Positions 20,063 through 32,126 of a stretch of DNA of 64,000 bases are shown here, in pieces; the stretch's first letter is position 1, and each line of letters begins with the position of its first letter. Under the pieces are notes generated by a model. The model had not been told where the DNA came from, made no database searches, and saw nothing but the letters and a program-made list of their open reading frames with translations. The stretch is from positions 186,001 through 250,000 of the forward strand of contig LUCM01004803.1 of assembly GCA_008360955.1 (NCBI GenBank), written 5' to 3'. Position numbers and translations under genes: made by a program. Source of the DNA: Fasciolopsis buskii. Its lineage: Eukaryota; Platyhelminthes; Trematoda; Plagiorchiida; Fasciolidae.

Positions 20063-22825
20063 CTGAAAATGTGATTTTGGCAGGGTTTCTATCACTTAGG
20101 TCGAATTTTCTCAAGATCACTTTTACAATCAGAAACAACCATCCCTGAGACATTTGCCCAGGCAATTAAACTGTCGGCAAAATATCTCCAGAAAACGCTG
20201 TGTTCCAACATTAAAAACTTTCACAATGAAATCAACACACGACGCAACGTCTTTTTGATGCATCCCGAACTCAGTTCAAAAGGGAAACAAACGAATTAGA
20301 AATCAAAAAATGACTTTTACTGTTCACTTCTGGATTATAGAACCTAACAAAAAGGTTGGGTAAAAACAAGTCATCCATTTTTGATGATTCATACTGTTTA
20401 CTGAACGGAACATGGCAGTAATAAATGGATATATTCAGGAATACTGGTAGATGATTGGATGAAGGGTTACTTTTGGGTAACTGTTTGAATCACGACTTGT
20501 ATTTGTAATTTTAAAAAAATAAGCCTATCTCACTAACCATGAATTGTAGTGACCTGACAGTGTTCATTCATTGAAGCAATTACTGCTTGTCTCTGCTAGG
20601 ACCAATGATAACGGGAGGAAAACTTATAAAAACTTATAACTAGAAACAAATTTCAAACCATATGAAAAGTCAACTCGCGATTAGGAAGAAATAGAAGCAA
20701 AGTACAGCAGCTTCATCACTGTCAAGAAATTTCAGCATTGAAAAACCGCCACTCTGAATGAACTACTGTGGGTTGAAAGCGCTGGCCATTGTAGTAGTCG
20801 AGGACAATATGAAAGGATTCTTGAACTTTATCACATGAGAGGCCTCCGGGCAAAAATATCGTCTATAGCTTTATATGTTTTGCCCAATTCGGCGTTCTTG
20901 TTACGGCGCGCAAACGGGGTTGTCCATGAATCGTCATGCCCATAATGCTGTTCGGCGGTCACTATAACTTCAACGATACTGTACTGGTTATGACGTTAGA
21001 TGAACTAAGAAAAACCGCCGCATGTTACGGTCAGTCAACAGGCAGCTGAATGATCGACCATCAAAACCTGACTATAGAAAATCAATATAGTAATAAAACG
21101 AACAATTCTGCCTGCACAACTTGGGTGTTTTCTCTCGGTTTTTCCGGAACGAGGGTCTGAAACGATTGTCGACAACACGTTTAAGCCCTGTCTGATTCCT
21201 TTCTTTTGATTTTAGAGATTGGTGAAGTGGACATGCCACGCCCTTGTTTGCCGAACACGATACTTAATGCTAATCTGAGCGGTAAGGCAGTAAGAAGAAC
21301 AGTTTCTTGTAATATTAGACCTTTCCAAACACCTAATTAATCTAGGACAGAACTATGATTTAGATGCTGCATTTGAACTTCGACTCTTTACATCTACGTC
21401 ACAAATGTGGGGTAATAACCCCGCGTTTTGAAATCAAAACGTCAAAGCCCATCATTCCTAAACTTCTGCCCCAGTGCTCGAGTGTTCCGAATTCTCCTGA
21501 CTAACAAATCCTGTTTTTTTCCTTTAGGCCGTTCATCATAAGAGCTGAATAATGATCGTAATATACAAAGAACTTGACGCTTTTGTCGAACTAATAATGA
21601 AAAAAGAAACAGAAATTATAATTTCTCAGCAGAACTCATGCGGCAAACATTGTTGACATCGTGGTCCACATAAGCTTACGAGATCGAGATCACATTTATC
21701 CACTGAAATTTCGAAGAATACAATTTCCTGACAACTCTCGTCTGTTGGTTGGTAAAACCAGTCTAGAAAATTTGAATTTATCAGTCCAAAGGTCTGAAGT
21801 GTGAATGGTTTATGAGCGAAGATGCTTGTTTTAAAGTAGTAGTATAAAATGCACAAATGCTGCTATGACCGTGATCCGAATCACGGCTGTGGACTGGCAG
21901 CCAAGGAGCAAAGTGATGATGGGCAGTAACAAAAAACAGTTTTCCGGTATGTTTAATACGTGCACATGTATATATACATATGTTCTGGAACATCCTCACA
22001 GGAAATACGCGGTTTTTACCAATCATCTTTTATACGTGCCCGGTACATCCCAAATCAGTCATTTCCTTACTTGTCCGCTCGCCTCTTTGGCCTTGCCCCA
22101 GGGTTCATTTGACTTATTAGAGCAACTCATGGGTGATGCACCTATTTAAGAACCATGCTATTATTCATCGATAGGTGCCTGCACTCGGTTGACAGAAACT
22201 AATATAAATTTGGAAATATTTACAATATTAAACCATATCACCTCTTGGGACCCATATATTATCGATATTTGCTTGCAAGCTAATATGAGTTGTGTTGTTG
22301 ACCATCTGTGAATACCTGAATGAAGTAGACCACACAAAACAGTTTAGATTAGTTTGATTAATATATCCCGAAACCAACAAATGGTAAGTAAAACCAACCT
22401 TGTTTGAACAATTGCCTTGAGCCATATTGCTTGAACAACAATGTGGCAACCTTGCTAAATGCAGCACAAACCGGGTGACAAAGTTAATAGTACTCTTTTA
22501 TTTTGTGAGTCCATAATGTTGAAACTCCCCTGACTTGTATGTACAACCTTCTGTCCATACGGTTCCCTTTGACAAGTAGCAGACAGACACATCAAATCAT
22601 ATCTTGCAATACGCGTTGGTTTTCGAGAGCACAAATCTTGCTCCAAACTGCATAGAATCGACAATTTTTCGGAATTTTCTTATTAGGAATTTCGACATGA
22701 TCCAAACAATAGGCAAACATCTGCTGACTGATCATGTGTTGCTCCGGGGTGAAGTTTGTGTATTGGTTTCCATTTTCTAATTTTTTTTGCGAAAGCTAAC
22801 ACACGATTGTTTGCTCTCTGCATAG
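20063..22825. other. No supported gene
   Basis: About 2.7 kb with frequent stops. Overlapping 75-94-codon frames at 21626-22149 on both strands have no splice support. A very strong acceptor at 21521-21537 (ctgtttttttcctttag) is followed by stops in all three frames within eight codons, so it probably has no exon. Confidence 0.3.
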
Positions 22826-22906
22826 TTTTTCTCCGTAGAAGGGAAGAATCCGATTCCTCCGTACGTAGGCAATCACCTAAGTCCTTACTACAATGACGTT
22901 CGATGA
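22826..22906 (+). CDS. Short candidate terminal exon
   Basis: A strong acceptor (attgtttgctctctgcatag) enters in phase 0, and 26 codons (FFSVEGKNPIPPYVGNHLSP...) run to TGA. A possible earlier donor (CCTCC|gtacgt) lies 35 bases in. Unknown product. The short length keeps confidence low. Confidence 0.25.
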   Translation, partial: FFSVEGKNPIPPYVGNHLSPYYNDVR

Positions 22907-24563
22907 TCTGTTATTGCTCGCATACAAGAAACATATGCAGGGGTCTGATGTCGTAGACATTCGCCCTAGGGCCAATATCTAATGCTTTATCCTGACGGAT
23001 TTAATGAGTTCAAACAGAAGGAGAAACATTCTACAGTAGGTTCTCCGCTTGACCCACTCTTCGCTGCGGAAGCGGTCTTCTTTATCGGTAATTCTGCACA
23101 AATTACAAACCTACGAAATTCTCAGATGTTCACTCACAGTTTGCGCCCAAGTTGAATTAGGAAATAACACCAAATATTACTTGGCCTGATTGAGTTTGCC
23201 TAGTGTGAAACAGTCGGAGTTCATCATCTAGTCGGATCAGAAATTCATGACCTGACCGTTTATAAAAATATATTATTTTTTGGATTTCATTATTGCTATT
23301 TGTAAGTTGACTTTCTCAGCTAAAGAAGCCTTGGATTTTAATCCAATTGAACAATGTAAAGCACTAAGCGTGATAGGAAAAATTAGGTTAGGACGAATCA
23401 GGGACAAAGAAAGAGGAAAATTTGAGAATAAGTGCTCTGATCTCCAGAGATTTTGTACGACATCTCCTTTAGCCAACACCGCCGAAGATGCTAGCTGCGG
23501 CTGATTTTAAACGGATCACATTTACTGTCCGAGGTGGGAGAAGACAAGTCGAATTAGGGAAGTTTTCGTGGGCTTGATTAGTATGCGAGCAAATAACGAA
23601 GCAATTGATGGTTCGTAGGATTTGGAATCTTTGTTTTAAAATATTTCTTGGTCCCGGACCTGACGAGTACAAATCAGTTTGCTAGCGGATGCACGAATTG
23701 TACTGGTTAAACACTGTATGTTTTGACTGAATTGGGAGGGAAAATTTGGGAAGCGCACCAAATCAGAATGGTATGAGCAATGCAACGTTCCAAAAGTGGC
23801 AACCCATCTTTCATAGGTTGAAAATTTTAAACGTCGACTGCTGAAACTTTTTAAACCAATTCAACATAGCTAAGAATAACTTCAGATGCTACTCCATACT
23901 CGACAGAAATAATTCACAACTAAAGAGGTGGGGATGTGTTACGCGATCAACGTCACTGCACTTCAGTCCAAAGGTCTCTGACACGACTCCTCCAATCGCC
24001 GGTCAACTTTCTCTCTTGGAGGACCTCCGTCGCCAGCAATGCCTTTAAAAAAAATATGCACTTCTTTTTAGCATTAAAGAAAAATGTAAAAAATCATTAG
24101 AAGATAACAAACTACAACCAATTGTAGAAGATTACCTTGAGCATTGCTATATTCGTGACTGTTAGATGAAATGCGATTGAGGCCAGATAGAGATAAATCG
24201 ACAACAATTGAAAAGTGGCTTCTATTCGGGTGTTGGCTGTATAATAAAATCCCGGAGCCTGGCCTATGTATAGAGTTTTCAAGAATTGGTAGCAGTCAAG
24301 TTACGGAAATATATTATTCAACGGAGTAGCCACAATCAAATTACGAGAAAATGCTACCTTTATTTAAGAGAATTTTTGATGTTTTGTTTACCTTGATTTT
24401 GGATCATATGAACAGTTTCCGAAGTGTATTTTGCACACGAATAGATGAAAAAATTTTCCTGTGGAGCACATGACCGGTTTCACGGTTATTTCCGCTCTTT
24501 AGGTGTGCGTATCCAGTATTCTTCTGCCCAACCATCTCTATACTAGTGCGTTCCTTTCTTAGT
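22907..24563. other. No supported gene
   Basis: AT-rich DNA with 67-74-codon shadow frames at 23273-23672 on both strands, with no paired splice sites or motifs. Confidence 0.3.
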
Positions 24564-24791
24564 TTCTCACTAGAACCTCATTTGGAAGCATGAATGGATG
24601 ACAAGTCCATTTGAGAATCACTTGATGATTCGTGGGCAGATTTTCGTCGCTCAGGCAAGGCTAACCTTCAGAAAAGGGACACAAGGCCCGAAAGTACTGG
24701 TTTTTCTTCTCAGATATATCACCATGTGATTCCTAAATGGACTTATCATCCATTCACGCTCCTAACGATTCAGATGAGATTCTAGTGAGAA
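24564..24791. mobile_element. Foldback/MITE-like element with terminal inverted repeats
   Basis: Left arm 24564-24630 and right arm 24722-24791 are inverted copies about 85% alike over some 62 aligned bases, with one gap of about 8 bases. Both arms begin TTCTCACTAGAA at the outer end and share GAATGGATGA(C/T)AAGTCCATTT. The 91-base centre has no ORF. The CACTAG near the termini recalls CACTA-type transposon ends, but no target-site duplication is evident at the flanks (gt and gc). A non-autonomous DNA transposon remnant is the best reading. Confidence 0.65.
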
Positions 24792-26273
24792 GCACCAACA
24801 GTTCATTACATTGAAAAGTCGAAGACAGTGGCCATTTTCTACGTAACTGCAGCAATTATTCCGAAATAACAGCGGCGCTTTTCTTCGTATGAAGTGAACT
24901 TTGGAGCACACAAGCAAGCTACTTATGAAAGCCCTATTCACTAGGCCACGTGGCTTTCAGGTGGAAGCCTATCATCACCATCTGTTTGTGGACGCAAATC
25001 GCACGCTATATTGCGACCATCAACATGCAGCCTAGTGTTGCAATTGTATACCTAAACTCTTTATATTGATTTATCCTAATAAATAGCTGAATAAGCCTCA
25101 GAATACTTATTTCTAACCGTTACCAATATTCATATATCACATCTCAAGATTTGTTTTTCGTTTGCATTATTTAAGCAAATTTTACACGAGTCAAACTGTG
25201 ATTACCTCTCGTCCAACATTCTTTTTGCCTATGATGTCAACATTCTTTGTTCTGGCGAAAAATTTTCGGAATGCGAGTGCCAATCGCGTGTTTAATTACA
25301 AGTTATCCCAAAATTTGGGAATTCTTGTCCTGAAATGCAGTCAGCACGAAACGAATTCGTTCCTCGGAATAACCAGCCAAATAGACACGTCAACATGAGG
25401 TTGACTAATGCATTCTTTTCCGTATCGATTACTTTGTAAAATCACAACTTTTCCAAAAGGCCAGCTTATAATTTTATTCGACAGTTGGACAAATTCGATG
25501 CCACATAACGGTCTATTCAATGTTCCTAGGAAGCTTCTTGCATGAAATTAAAATTGTTAAACCGTAATCAATGACGGAATCATTGTGAAACAAGCCCCTT
25601 CGTGATTGTATTCTGTTATTTGCGTAAGTTAGTCATACCAGCCAAGTGGTGAACAGTAGACGGGCAAATAAAACAGACAACTTACGGCTGTTCACTGTTG
25701 AAGTTGTTAGTGGGAGTTGGGACCCCGTAGGATTCAACGGACTATCACCTTGTGGTCACGCTTAATCGAAGCGAGAATCGCTCCGTCATCTCAGTTGAAC
25801 GCAGCTTTTCTAACGTGGTGACCCATCTGTGGAATATGGTGAAGTATCACTTGAAGTAATCATTAAATGTGTTCATTTCCGCTTCATTTCGATCCACTAT
25901 TAAAAAAATATTTAATGTTCAGCACTCGACAAATATTTTTTTCCAATCAAAGATTTCTTCGTCCGACTGAATCGCTCCTACTACGATACGAGACAGTAAC
26001 CTTTATAGCATCGCCGCTTATGGCCTTGGACAATCCTGATTAGATATTTTTGCACCGGTGTTATCTACATGGATATATGTGCCGAAAATAGTGTCCAATC
26101 AGCTATTTAGCTTTATGGACCACTTGGAATTTGTCTGAGGTTCCATTTTCACTTGGGTTAATTTATGACAAGGTTGACAGTCATTTTGCCTTGACTGGTC
26201 ACTTCAGAAACTTGGTTGCCTTGACAGTGGACACTTGAATCTCGAAATTCTTGTATTTTCCTGTCGGTTTCAG
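24792..26273. other. No supported gene
   Basis: No exon with paired borders. The 78-codon frame at 25162-25398 has no start or splice support. Confidence 0.3.
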
Positions 26274-26327
26274 CAAGATGTTTTGGAATCATTCTCGAAG
26301 ACCTTTTCCCCAAAGCGGATCACAGCA
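26274..26327 (+). CDS. Short candidate internal exon
   Basis: An excellent acceptor (ttgtattttcctgtcggtttcag) and a fair donor (ACAGCA|gtaaaatg) enclose 18 phase-0 codons, QDVLESFSKTFSPKRITA. The next in-frame codons reach a stop. No neighbours of matching phase were found and the product is unknown. Confidence 0.28.
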
Positions 26328-26833
26328 GTAAAATGACCAGTTTCGATAGGAAAACGATTGCTTGGTGCATAAATAGACAAGAAGGATATTATTAGTGGTT
26401 ACTATTCTCACTGTCTCTTCGTATGTTAGTTTCTACGTGAATGAATAGTTTGACTGAACTTGGTTTACTAACCGTTAGTCTGAAACTACAAAAGAAGATG
26501 CCACATCTTCGTTTTATTATCATCCTAAGGGTTAAGGGGAAGGTTTTTGTTGTCTCAGCGACGGGCTTCTAAAAATGAACTTCTCCTGCATGATCATGTT
26601 CTAACTTAAAGAAAGCGCAAAAAACCCGAATAACCTCGTTATCCCCAATATTCATAAGCTACTTAACAGAAAAGGACATTATTAATTTTTAAATTCTCAG
26701 CGTTTTTCGCAAACGTTCAACTGCACGAATTTCCTGAATGTGTTCAGCCGTTTAGTCACCTTGTTGCATTTTTTAACGATTGTTGTTCAGCCATGAAAAC
26801 AGCGTAAAGTAAGTAGTCGCGCAACCCCTAAGT

Positions 26834-26887
26834 AATCACACAACGGTGCAATCATCGGACAGGGGGTGCAATCACCGTTGTGTGATT
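26834..26887. repeat. Perfect 15-bp inverted repeat with 24-base loop
   Basis: aatcacacaacggtg (26834-26848) is exactly complementary to caccgttgtgtgatt (26873-26887). Inside and across the loop the string ggtgcaatca(t/c)cg occurs twice in direct orientation. It could be a hairpin in RNA, a protein-binding palindrome or the trace of a small template-switch duplication. Confidence 0.75.
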
Positions 26888-27805
26888 TTATTTGATCCAC
26901 TCCCATCGGGAAATTCGTGTCCGTTTACACCATCTATGGACAAACCGACTAATCAAGATTTGCTACTTTTTGTAGAACCTGACATTACTTCATGCATAAA
27001 ACGAGTACGCGAAGTGTCAAACGCAATTTTCAAATTTGATGGAGGAGCGTTCGCGAATAATTGCATCCATCGGTTATTTTGTAGTGCAAAACACTATCCA
27101 TTCAGTCACTCATACTAGTGATAAAGTGACCACACAAATGACTGATTAGACAAATGACTTGTCACATACCACGGAACGCCAATATTTTAAACAAATGGGC
27201 CGGATCTTGAAACCAAAAACGATTTCTGAGATCAGTTCATTTTATTAAAAAGGAAATAAAGGTTTTGAAATAATCTCTCGGTAATTGCAACAGTTGTTGA
27301 ACTAGAACCAAGAGATGAGAACGGAACAGTGTGTTTCTCTTCCAAATATCATTCTGTCAAGCGGCAAGGAGAGTATTTGTCGAAAGAGTCACATACTGGT
27401 TACACGTTGCAATGGAGCTATAAAAATCACTTCGTGAACTTTACTCACACGGATTTAGTGGGAGTAGGATATCAGCATTGAATGAATTTGGAAATGCAAA
27501 GTGCAGTGGAAAAATTGGAGAAGAGAAGAAACCCTACCCGGCTGGATACAATAATAAAAGTTACAATATTTGCGGTTGGGGCAATAAAAGTGTTTTGCGA
27601 ACGACAGCAGTGCAGTTCATTATAAAACACTGGAAAAACTAATTTTGGGCAAACTCATGGTCAATAAAAATTGGTACACACACATCCGCGTTTGTACCGC
27701 ATTTTAGTTTATCAACACAACTTTAGTTAGGAATATTGACCAGATTTAGTTGCAGCAGTTTAGAACACCCAAGCAAACTGATGGATTGTTTTGGCAGTCC
27801 TTTAT

Positions 27806-27898
27806 CTAGACAGTGCAGATACTCAAGTCTGCCCGTTTCTGTTTCTCTTCCACGGAAAATGACTTCTGTAGCTGCCAGAAAAATGTCATATCTGTCTC
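27806..27898 (-). CDS. Candidate gene B, terminal exon
   Basis: Acceptor gacaaaatgatatcag at 27898. In phase 0 it reads ETDMTFFWQLQKSFSVEEKQ, then KRADLSICTV and a TAG at 27806-27808. The highly charged middle looks helical. The entry phase matches the phase-0 exit of the exon 28978-29166. A second frame (27723-27908, DRYDIFLAATEVIFRGRETE) is also open, so the frame choice depends on the chain. No family is recognised. Confidence 0.33.
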   Translation of the reverse strand, partial: ETDMTFFWQLQKSFSVEEKQKRADLSICTV

Positions 27899-28977
27899 CT
27901 GATATCATTTTGTCAACGGAATAGGGACTTTTTCACTGCTACATATGTTTGGATAATTTGTGAAGAATAAAGATACCGTTGCGTATCTCACGAAAGCAAA
28001 AATTCTGGCCGTTTCTTGCGCACTGAGAATGCATAGTTTCGAATTCATACTTATGTAAAAATAGGCAGTAGGAATGGCTATTCTGCAAATTTGTGTAAAT
28101 TTGTTCTTTTAAACATCATGGGTATAATGAATGAGACTTGATCCCTAAAACTTCAAAAAATTTTCAAGCATGTCCGAAGAGTGCAACGGTGCAACAAGTC
28201 TATTTATTTTTGCAAGGATTTTCCGATCTAATAATGGAAAAAAATAGAAAAAGTATTCCATGACTGCACTCTTCCATTAGCAGCACCGTTAAACCTTTAA
28301 GGGTCTGTCAGTTTTTTAGAGCATTTATATCGATTTTCAAGGTGAACTAAACGATTTGAAAGTGCTCATCCCGGACACTCGGTTGTTTGTTCGAATAAAT
28401 CAGGTTCGAACGATATTCAGATTGCTTTGAAAAATTATTGGCTATTCAAATTTACATCAGTCTGAATAAATCGATGCTGCGTTTGGGTGTTTATTTGTTC
28501 GGGAATTCAAATAGCTGGCAATTTAGCTTCAGGATTTCTAGGGGTACATCTAATTGGCATCAATTTGCCGATCATTTGAAACTTGACATTATTGTTATCA
28601 ATCTTTCGGTGTACTGGACCGTAAGGTTGCTTGAAAATTTCTGATATTGATTTTTTTAGAACTTTGGTATAAAAAGAATGAGTTATGTTTACCATGATTC
28701 ACGAATGAACTCAGATTAGTTACAACCTTCATTCACTATTCACCAAAATAGGTTTTCTCGAAATAACTGTGCTCGTTAGAAAATCAGAAATCACACACCG
28801 GGATTGGTGTTTCATAAAATTCAAACAATTGTAAGGAACAACTATGCTAAATTTGCTGCCTCACACGTAAAGTCATTTACCAGTTGGTAAGATGCCGAAA
28901 TTATGGTCAAAATGGCTTTGATTCACTTGCTGATCTATTTTAAAGGTTTTATTTTTTTTGGAAGGTTTTCAACTTAC

Positions 28978-29166
28978 GATTTCCGGCACTCGATCCTCAA
29001 TAGATTCAATGTAGGGTTTGACAGTAGTCCAACCACGACAGAACAAGACCGTCTGCCGAAAAAATAAAGTGGAAAGGTTCCTGCCGGAGAATTCACGCCC
29101 GATCAAGCGTGGATTGTGTACATAGTGAAACAAGTAATGCAAACATTGTGGATACCGAACGTGTGG
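28978..29166 (-). CDS. Candidate gene B, internal exon
   Basis: The donor is GAAATC|gtaagttg, a full consensus, at 28978. The likeliest acceptor is gagaatgtaccag at 29166, giving exactly 63 codons, phase 0 to 0. The peptide starts PHVRYPQCLHYLFHYVHNPR, followed by GREFSGRNLSTLFFRQTVLF and a helical end (VKPYIESIEDRVPEI). It reads like part of an alpha-helical intracellular protein, but I cannot name a family. The acceptor is poor in pyrimidines. An earlier site (ggggtacgacgag) is possible. Confidence 0.42.
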
Positions 29167-29491
29167 CTGGTACATTCTCGTCGTACCCCAGGATTTGCCA
29201 ATAAACAAAAAGTAATATTTAAAATGTCCGAAATGAAATGAACAATCTATAAGGTTTATTTAAAGTACAAAAATGAATTTCACTTGTGCACCCATGGGAA
29301 TCTCTTATTTAGGATTCTCGGGGATCCTAATTATTCCCATTGGTTTGCTTTCAGTGATTTTACTTTATTGCATGTCTGTTTCCCTAGAGTTTGTGGCATG
29401 CTGTTGCATTTAGAATGCATTCTCGGAATGTGTGTACGGTAATTTATTTGTGTAGAATAGAAATCTGTTTGCGCATTGAGAATACAAATGT

Positions 29492-29562
29492 TGACACCGG
29501 GAGCCGGAGATAAACCGGCAACTTTTCGCTTGCCAGGCAGATGCTATACCTCTGAACGTCAG
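29492..29562 (-). repeat. tRNA-derived relic (SINE head or tRNA pseudogene)
   Basis: The minus strand reads like a worn tRNA: A-box region TCAGAGGTATAGCATCTGCC, then CTGGCAAGCGAAAAGTT in the anticodon-arm position, then a T arm with a perfect 5-bp stem, GCCGG (29519-29515) and CCGGC (29507-29503), around a 7-base loop TTTATCT that departs from TTCRANN at the critical C. It ends with GGCTCCCGGTGTC. The acceptor stem does not pair and there is no functional anticodon arm. It lies in the proposed intron between gene B exons. Confidence 0.5.
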
Positions 29563-29609
29563 CGGACTCGGGTCTCTAACGCGAATTACCTAACTGAATA
29601 TCCAGTGTT

Positions 29610-29629
29610 GCAGGAGCCGCTACTCCTGC
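29610..29629. repeat. 7-bp perfect hairpin beside the tRNA relic
   Basis: gcaggag pairs with ctcctgc around ccgcta. The following gctcccggcgtcc repeats, on the opposite strand, the gctcccggtgtc end of the tRNA-like relic 70 bases away, which suggests a second, inverted fragment of the same element. Confidence 0.45.
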
Positions 29630-30731
29630 TCCCGGCGTCCATTCTATATGACTTCTGTTTCTTTGTGTCACATCATAACAAAAGCAATTTATTTCTGTCT
29701 AAGATAGCTACCAACAATATTCCGTATTTGGGCACATACAACTATCATGTACGTAAGAAATGTAGTCTAGGGACCTCATTTGTGTCACAGAAGTAAAAGG
29801 CAATAAAAGGCCGTAGAAACAATAAATGTCGGAAGTAAAGAATCTTGGTGCACGCAAACGGCAAATCAGACTGCAAGCATGTGTATATCTGAACCACAAG
29901 TGTACTATTCAACGAGTAGGTTGGATCAGTTTACGCCCATCATGGCTTGCGCATGCATGTGTCAACCGGGTCGATTCACAGTAAACGAAGGCCGTGCATT
30001 CAGGTTTATCGAAGCAAGCGCATCTGTAATACTTCCCTCTCGTAACACGCTGACAGATCGTATTGCGGCATCCACACAAATTGCAGTGGGTGTCATCACA
30101 CACGCCGGCACTGGAGTGGACGAATCACCCAAAATTTTAATTTTTATAATGTCTGTCTCATACTGCTGTATCGTGTAGCAAAATAAAGTTATGAACCAGG
30201 GTAGCTCAGTAGTCATCCATCGGGGCTACTGAAAACCGTGGCAAAGAGGGATGAGCAGAAAAGCTATTAAAATGTCAGAATGCATGGTAAGTAAGTGTAG
30301 AAATGAGAATTCTTTGATGGATGAAAGTATGCCACATAAGAGAGTAGCTGGTAAAAATGTGGTATCACGACCACCTATCTCTAATATTAAATAGGATAGA
30401 GAAGTAAAAGAAAAAAATTGAATGAACGTGACCCAGGGAACAATTTGTATGAAACTTGAATTCTTTTAAAATTTCGGAATGTTGATGACTTATAGAGCAA
30501 AAAAGAATACAACTGATCAATATGAATAGTGAAGAAAAAACTGTCGTAGTTATGCAAGTCTAGTGTAAAGAACAAAACGCACCACAGAAATGTAAGCGAA
30601 AAACAAAAAAACTGTTGTTATTCGTAAGGAAATTCAAGTTATTCAGTCTGGAAATGGGACATCAGAACAGGTGATAAAATCATTTGGACTGACATGACCT
30701 GCTGTTGACACGGCGAGCTTAACGGACGTAC

Positions 30732-30864
30732 TGGTGCAAAAATCCGCACGTTCAAGAAATCGCGTGGTTTAGGGAAGTGTAAGAAGTCCAGATTGTATGC
30801 GATGCATTCCAAAGCATTAGTTGCAGATTGAGGTGAGACAGTAAATTGCAAATATTCTCTTTTT
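30732..30864 (-). CDS. Candidate gene B, internal exon
   Basis: Acceptor gcccataccatag at 30864 and donor GCACCA|gtacgtcc at 30732. One base completes a codon, then 44 codons are open, exiting in phase 0. The peptide KREYLQFTVSPQSATNALEC continues IAYNLDFLHFPKPRDFLNVR and IFAP. Entry phase fits the exon ending at 31092 (GG|A gives Gly) and exit fits 29166. Frame and strand are supported by this chain rather than by homology. Confidence 0.37.
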
Positions 30865-31091
30865 CTATGGTATGGGCTTCATTTATGACCCACCAGCCAC
30901 GTGTACTTGAAAGACTTTTCATAAAGCAATGTGTAGTTTGAAAAATTGTTGTTTGTGCATGCTATCGCTTAAAAAATATCCACTAAGTAAACGTTAGAAT
31001 TTTAGGACGGATGCCAACTTCACAATCGACCATAATGTTGACTGTGTTGGTCGGGATGTGCAGACGGTTTTCGGAAGTGTGATCCGCCTAC

Positions 31092-31270
31092 CCGTCAATA
31101 GGAATATTGGACTCGACAACATGGGAGTGGCAGAACACTAGTGTTTGCTGACGCTCATTGCGAACTTCAGCACAATGAAAACTGCGAAGTAGAAGGTCTG
31201 AAAGTGAAATGGGACAATATCTTTTTGGCGCGATCTCATTTTTCGTATTCGATAGAGCAAGGTTCAAATA
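31092..31270 (-). CDS. Candidate gene B, internal exon
   Basis: The acceptor gtttggttcaccccacag is good, and the donor GACGG|gtaggc is fair. In phase 0 it holds 59 codons and exits with two bases. The peptide includes KNEIAPKRYCPISLSDLLLR and VRNERQQTLVFCHSHVVESN. It begins the phase-consistent chain 31270-31092, 30864-30732, 29166-28978, 27898-27806 (about 198 residues in all). No domain is recognised. Confidence 0.37.
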
Positions 31271-32126
31271 CTGTGGGGTGAACCAAACCCTAGTATTGGT
31301 ATTTTTCAAAATAAAGGCCTAGGCCAGACTTGAATTGTTCACCAATATGTGACTCCCAGTTTGTGCTGCATTCTTCTGTATTGGCCAAAAACCAACCTTA
31401 CTAAATCGAATTAAATCCACACTCAAAATTACTAAAACTATTTCATGCACTGGCTAGTTGTAAATGGCTGGATAAATGTAAAAAAGGGTTATCACATCCA
31501 ATATAGGCAACAAGCAACACGTCTCCAACAATCTTTGCTTAGTTCTGTGTGATACAAAGGAAAATTTCAGAAGCTCATCAAAAATTTGAGAGCTTTTTCA
31601 CACTGGTACAAATCTATGTACAAGTTTCATGCCTAATAACAACAAAGCACGCAAGCCAAGATATCAATAGACAATTTCGAACTGATAACGTATTCAAATA
31701 GAGAATGTATTTTAACGATGTGCGGTCAACCAAATTGCAAGGAAAGATTGAAGCTAGACTTGAATTGGTCAGCAACCACAGTGAAACATCAAAATAACTG
31801 ATACACGCAGTGCCTGTTTGACCACGTTTACTGCAATTGTTTTGTATTCCCCGGTGGCCCTCTGGTTAGGGCTTACCCACATATGGGTCTCATTTAGTTG
31901 GCCTTTGTTTTGCGACCTCATGTTGTTATAAACCACCGAGACTTATGTTTGAGTAAACGGATGTGCTTGCTCAATTACAGCACCTAACCTAATTCTCACA
32001 TGGCTATGAATGTCTAAGTGGATCCAATGGTGGTCTGGCCGTTTGCTTTGTGGATTACCACCGGCGGTGCTAGCAGCAACCTAATGCCAATAACCGATGG
32101 CCAAGTCTGCAAAATAATAGTAAAAT

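Noticed and set aside
21521..21560. Exon after a very strong acceptor (gtttttttcctttag)
   Set aside because: All three frames stop within eight codons and no donor follows closely.
22228..22664. Two adjacent minus-strand 70-79-codon frames as one gene
   Set aside because: They are in different frames with no splice pair between them, and a lone gtaagt at 22385 is on the other strand.
27723..27908. Leucine-rich-repeat-like minus-strand frame (ending KLLQLNLVNIPN)
   Set aside because: Leucine spacing does not repeat, and the frame lacks a good donor. Another frame of the same exon fits the gene B phase chain.
28395..28415. ggttcgaacga resembling a Pol III B box
   Set aside because: No A box within 100 bases upstream and no foldable arms.
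30195..30235. gggtagctcagtagt resembling a tRNA 5' end
   Set aside because: A-box match only, with no B box and no cloverleaf pairing.
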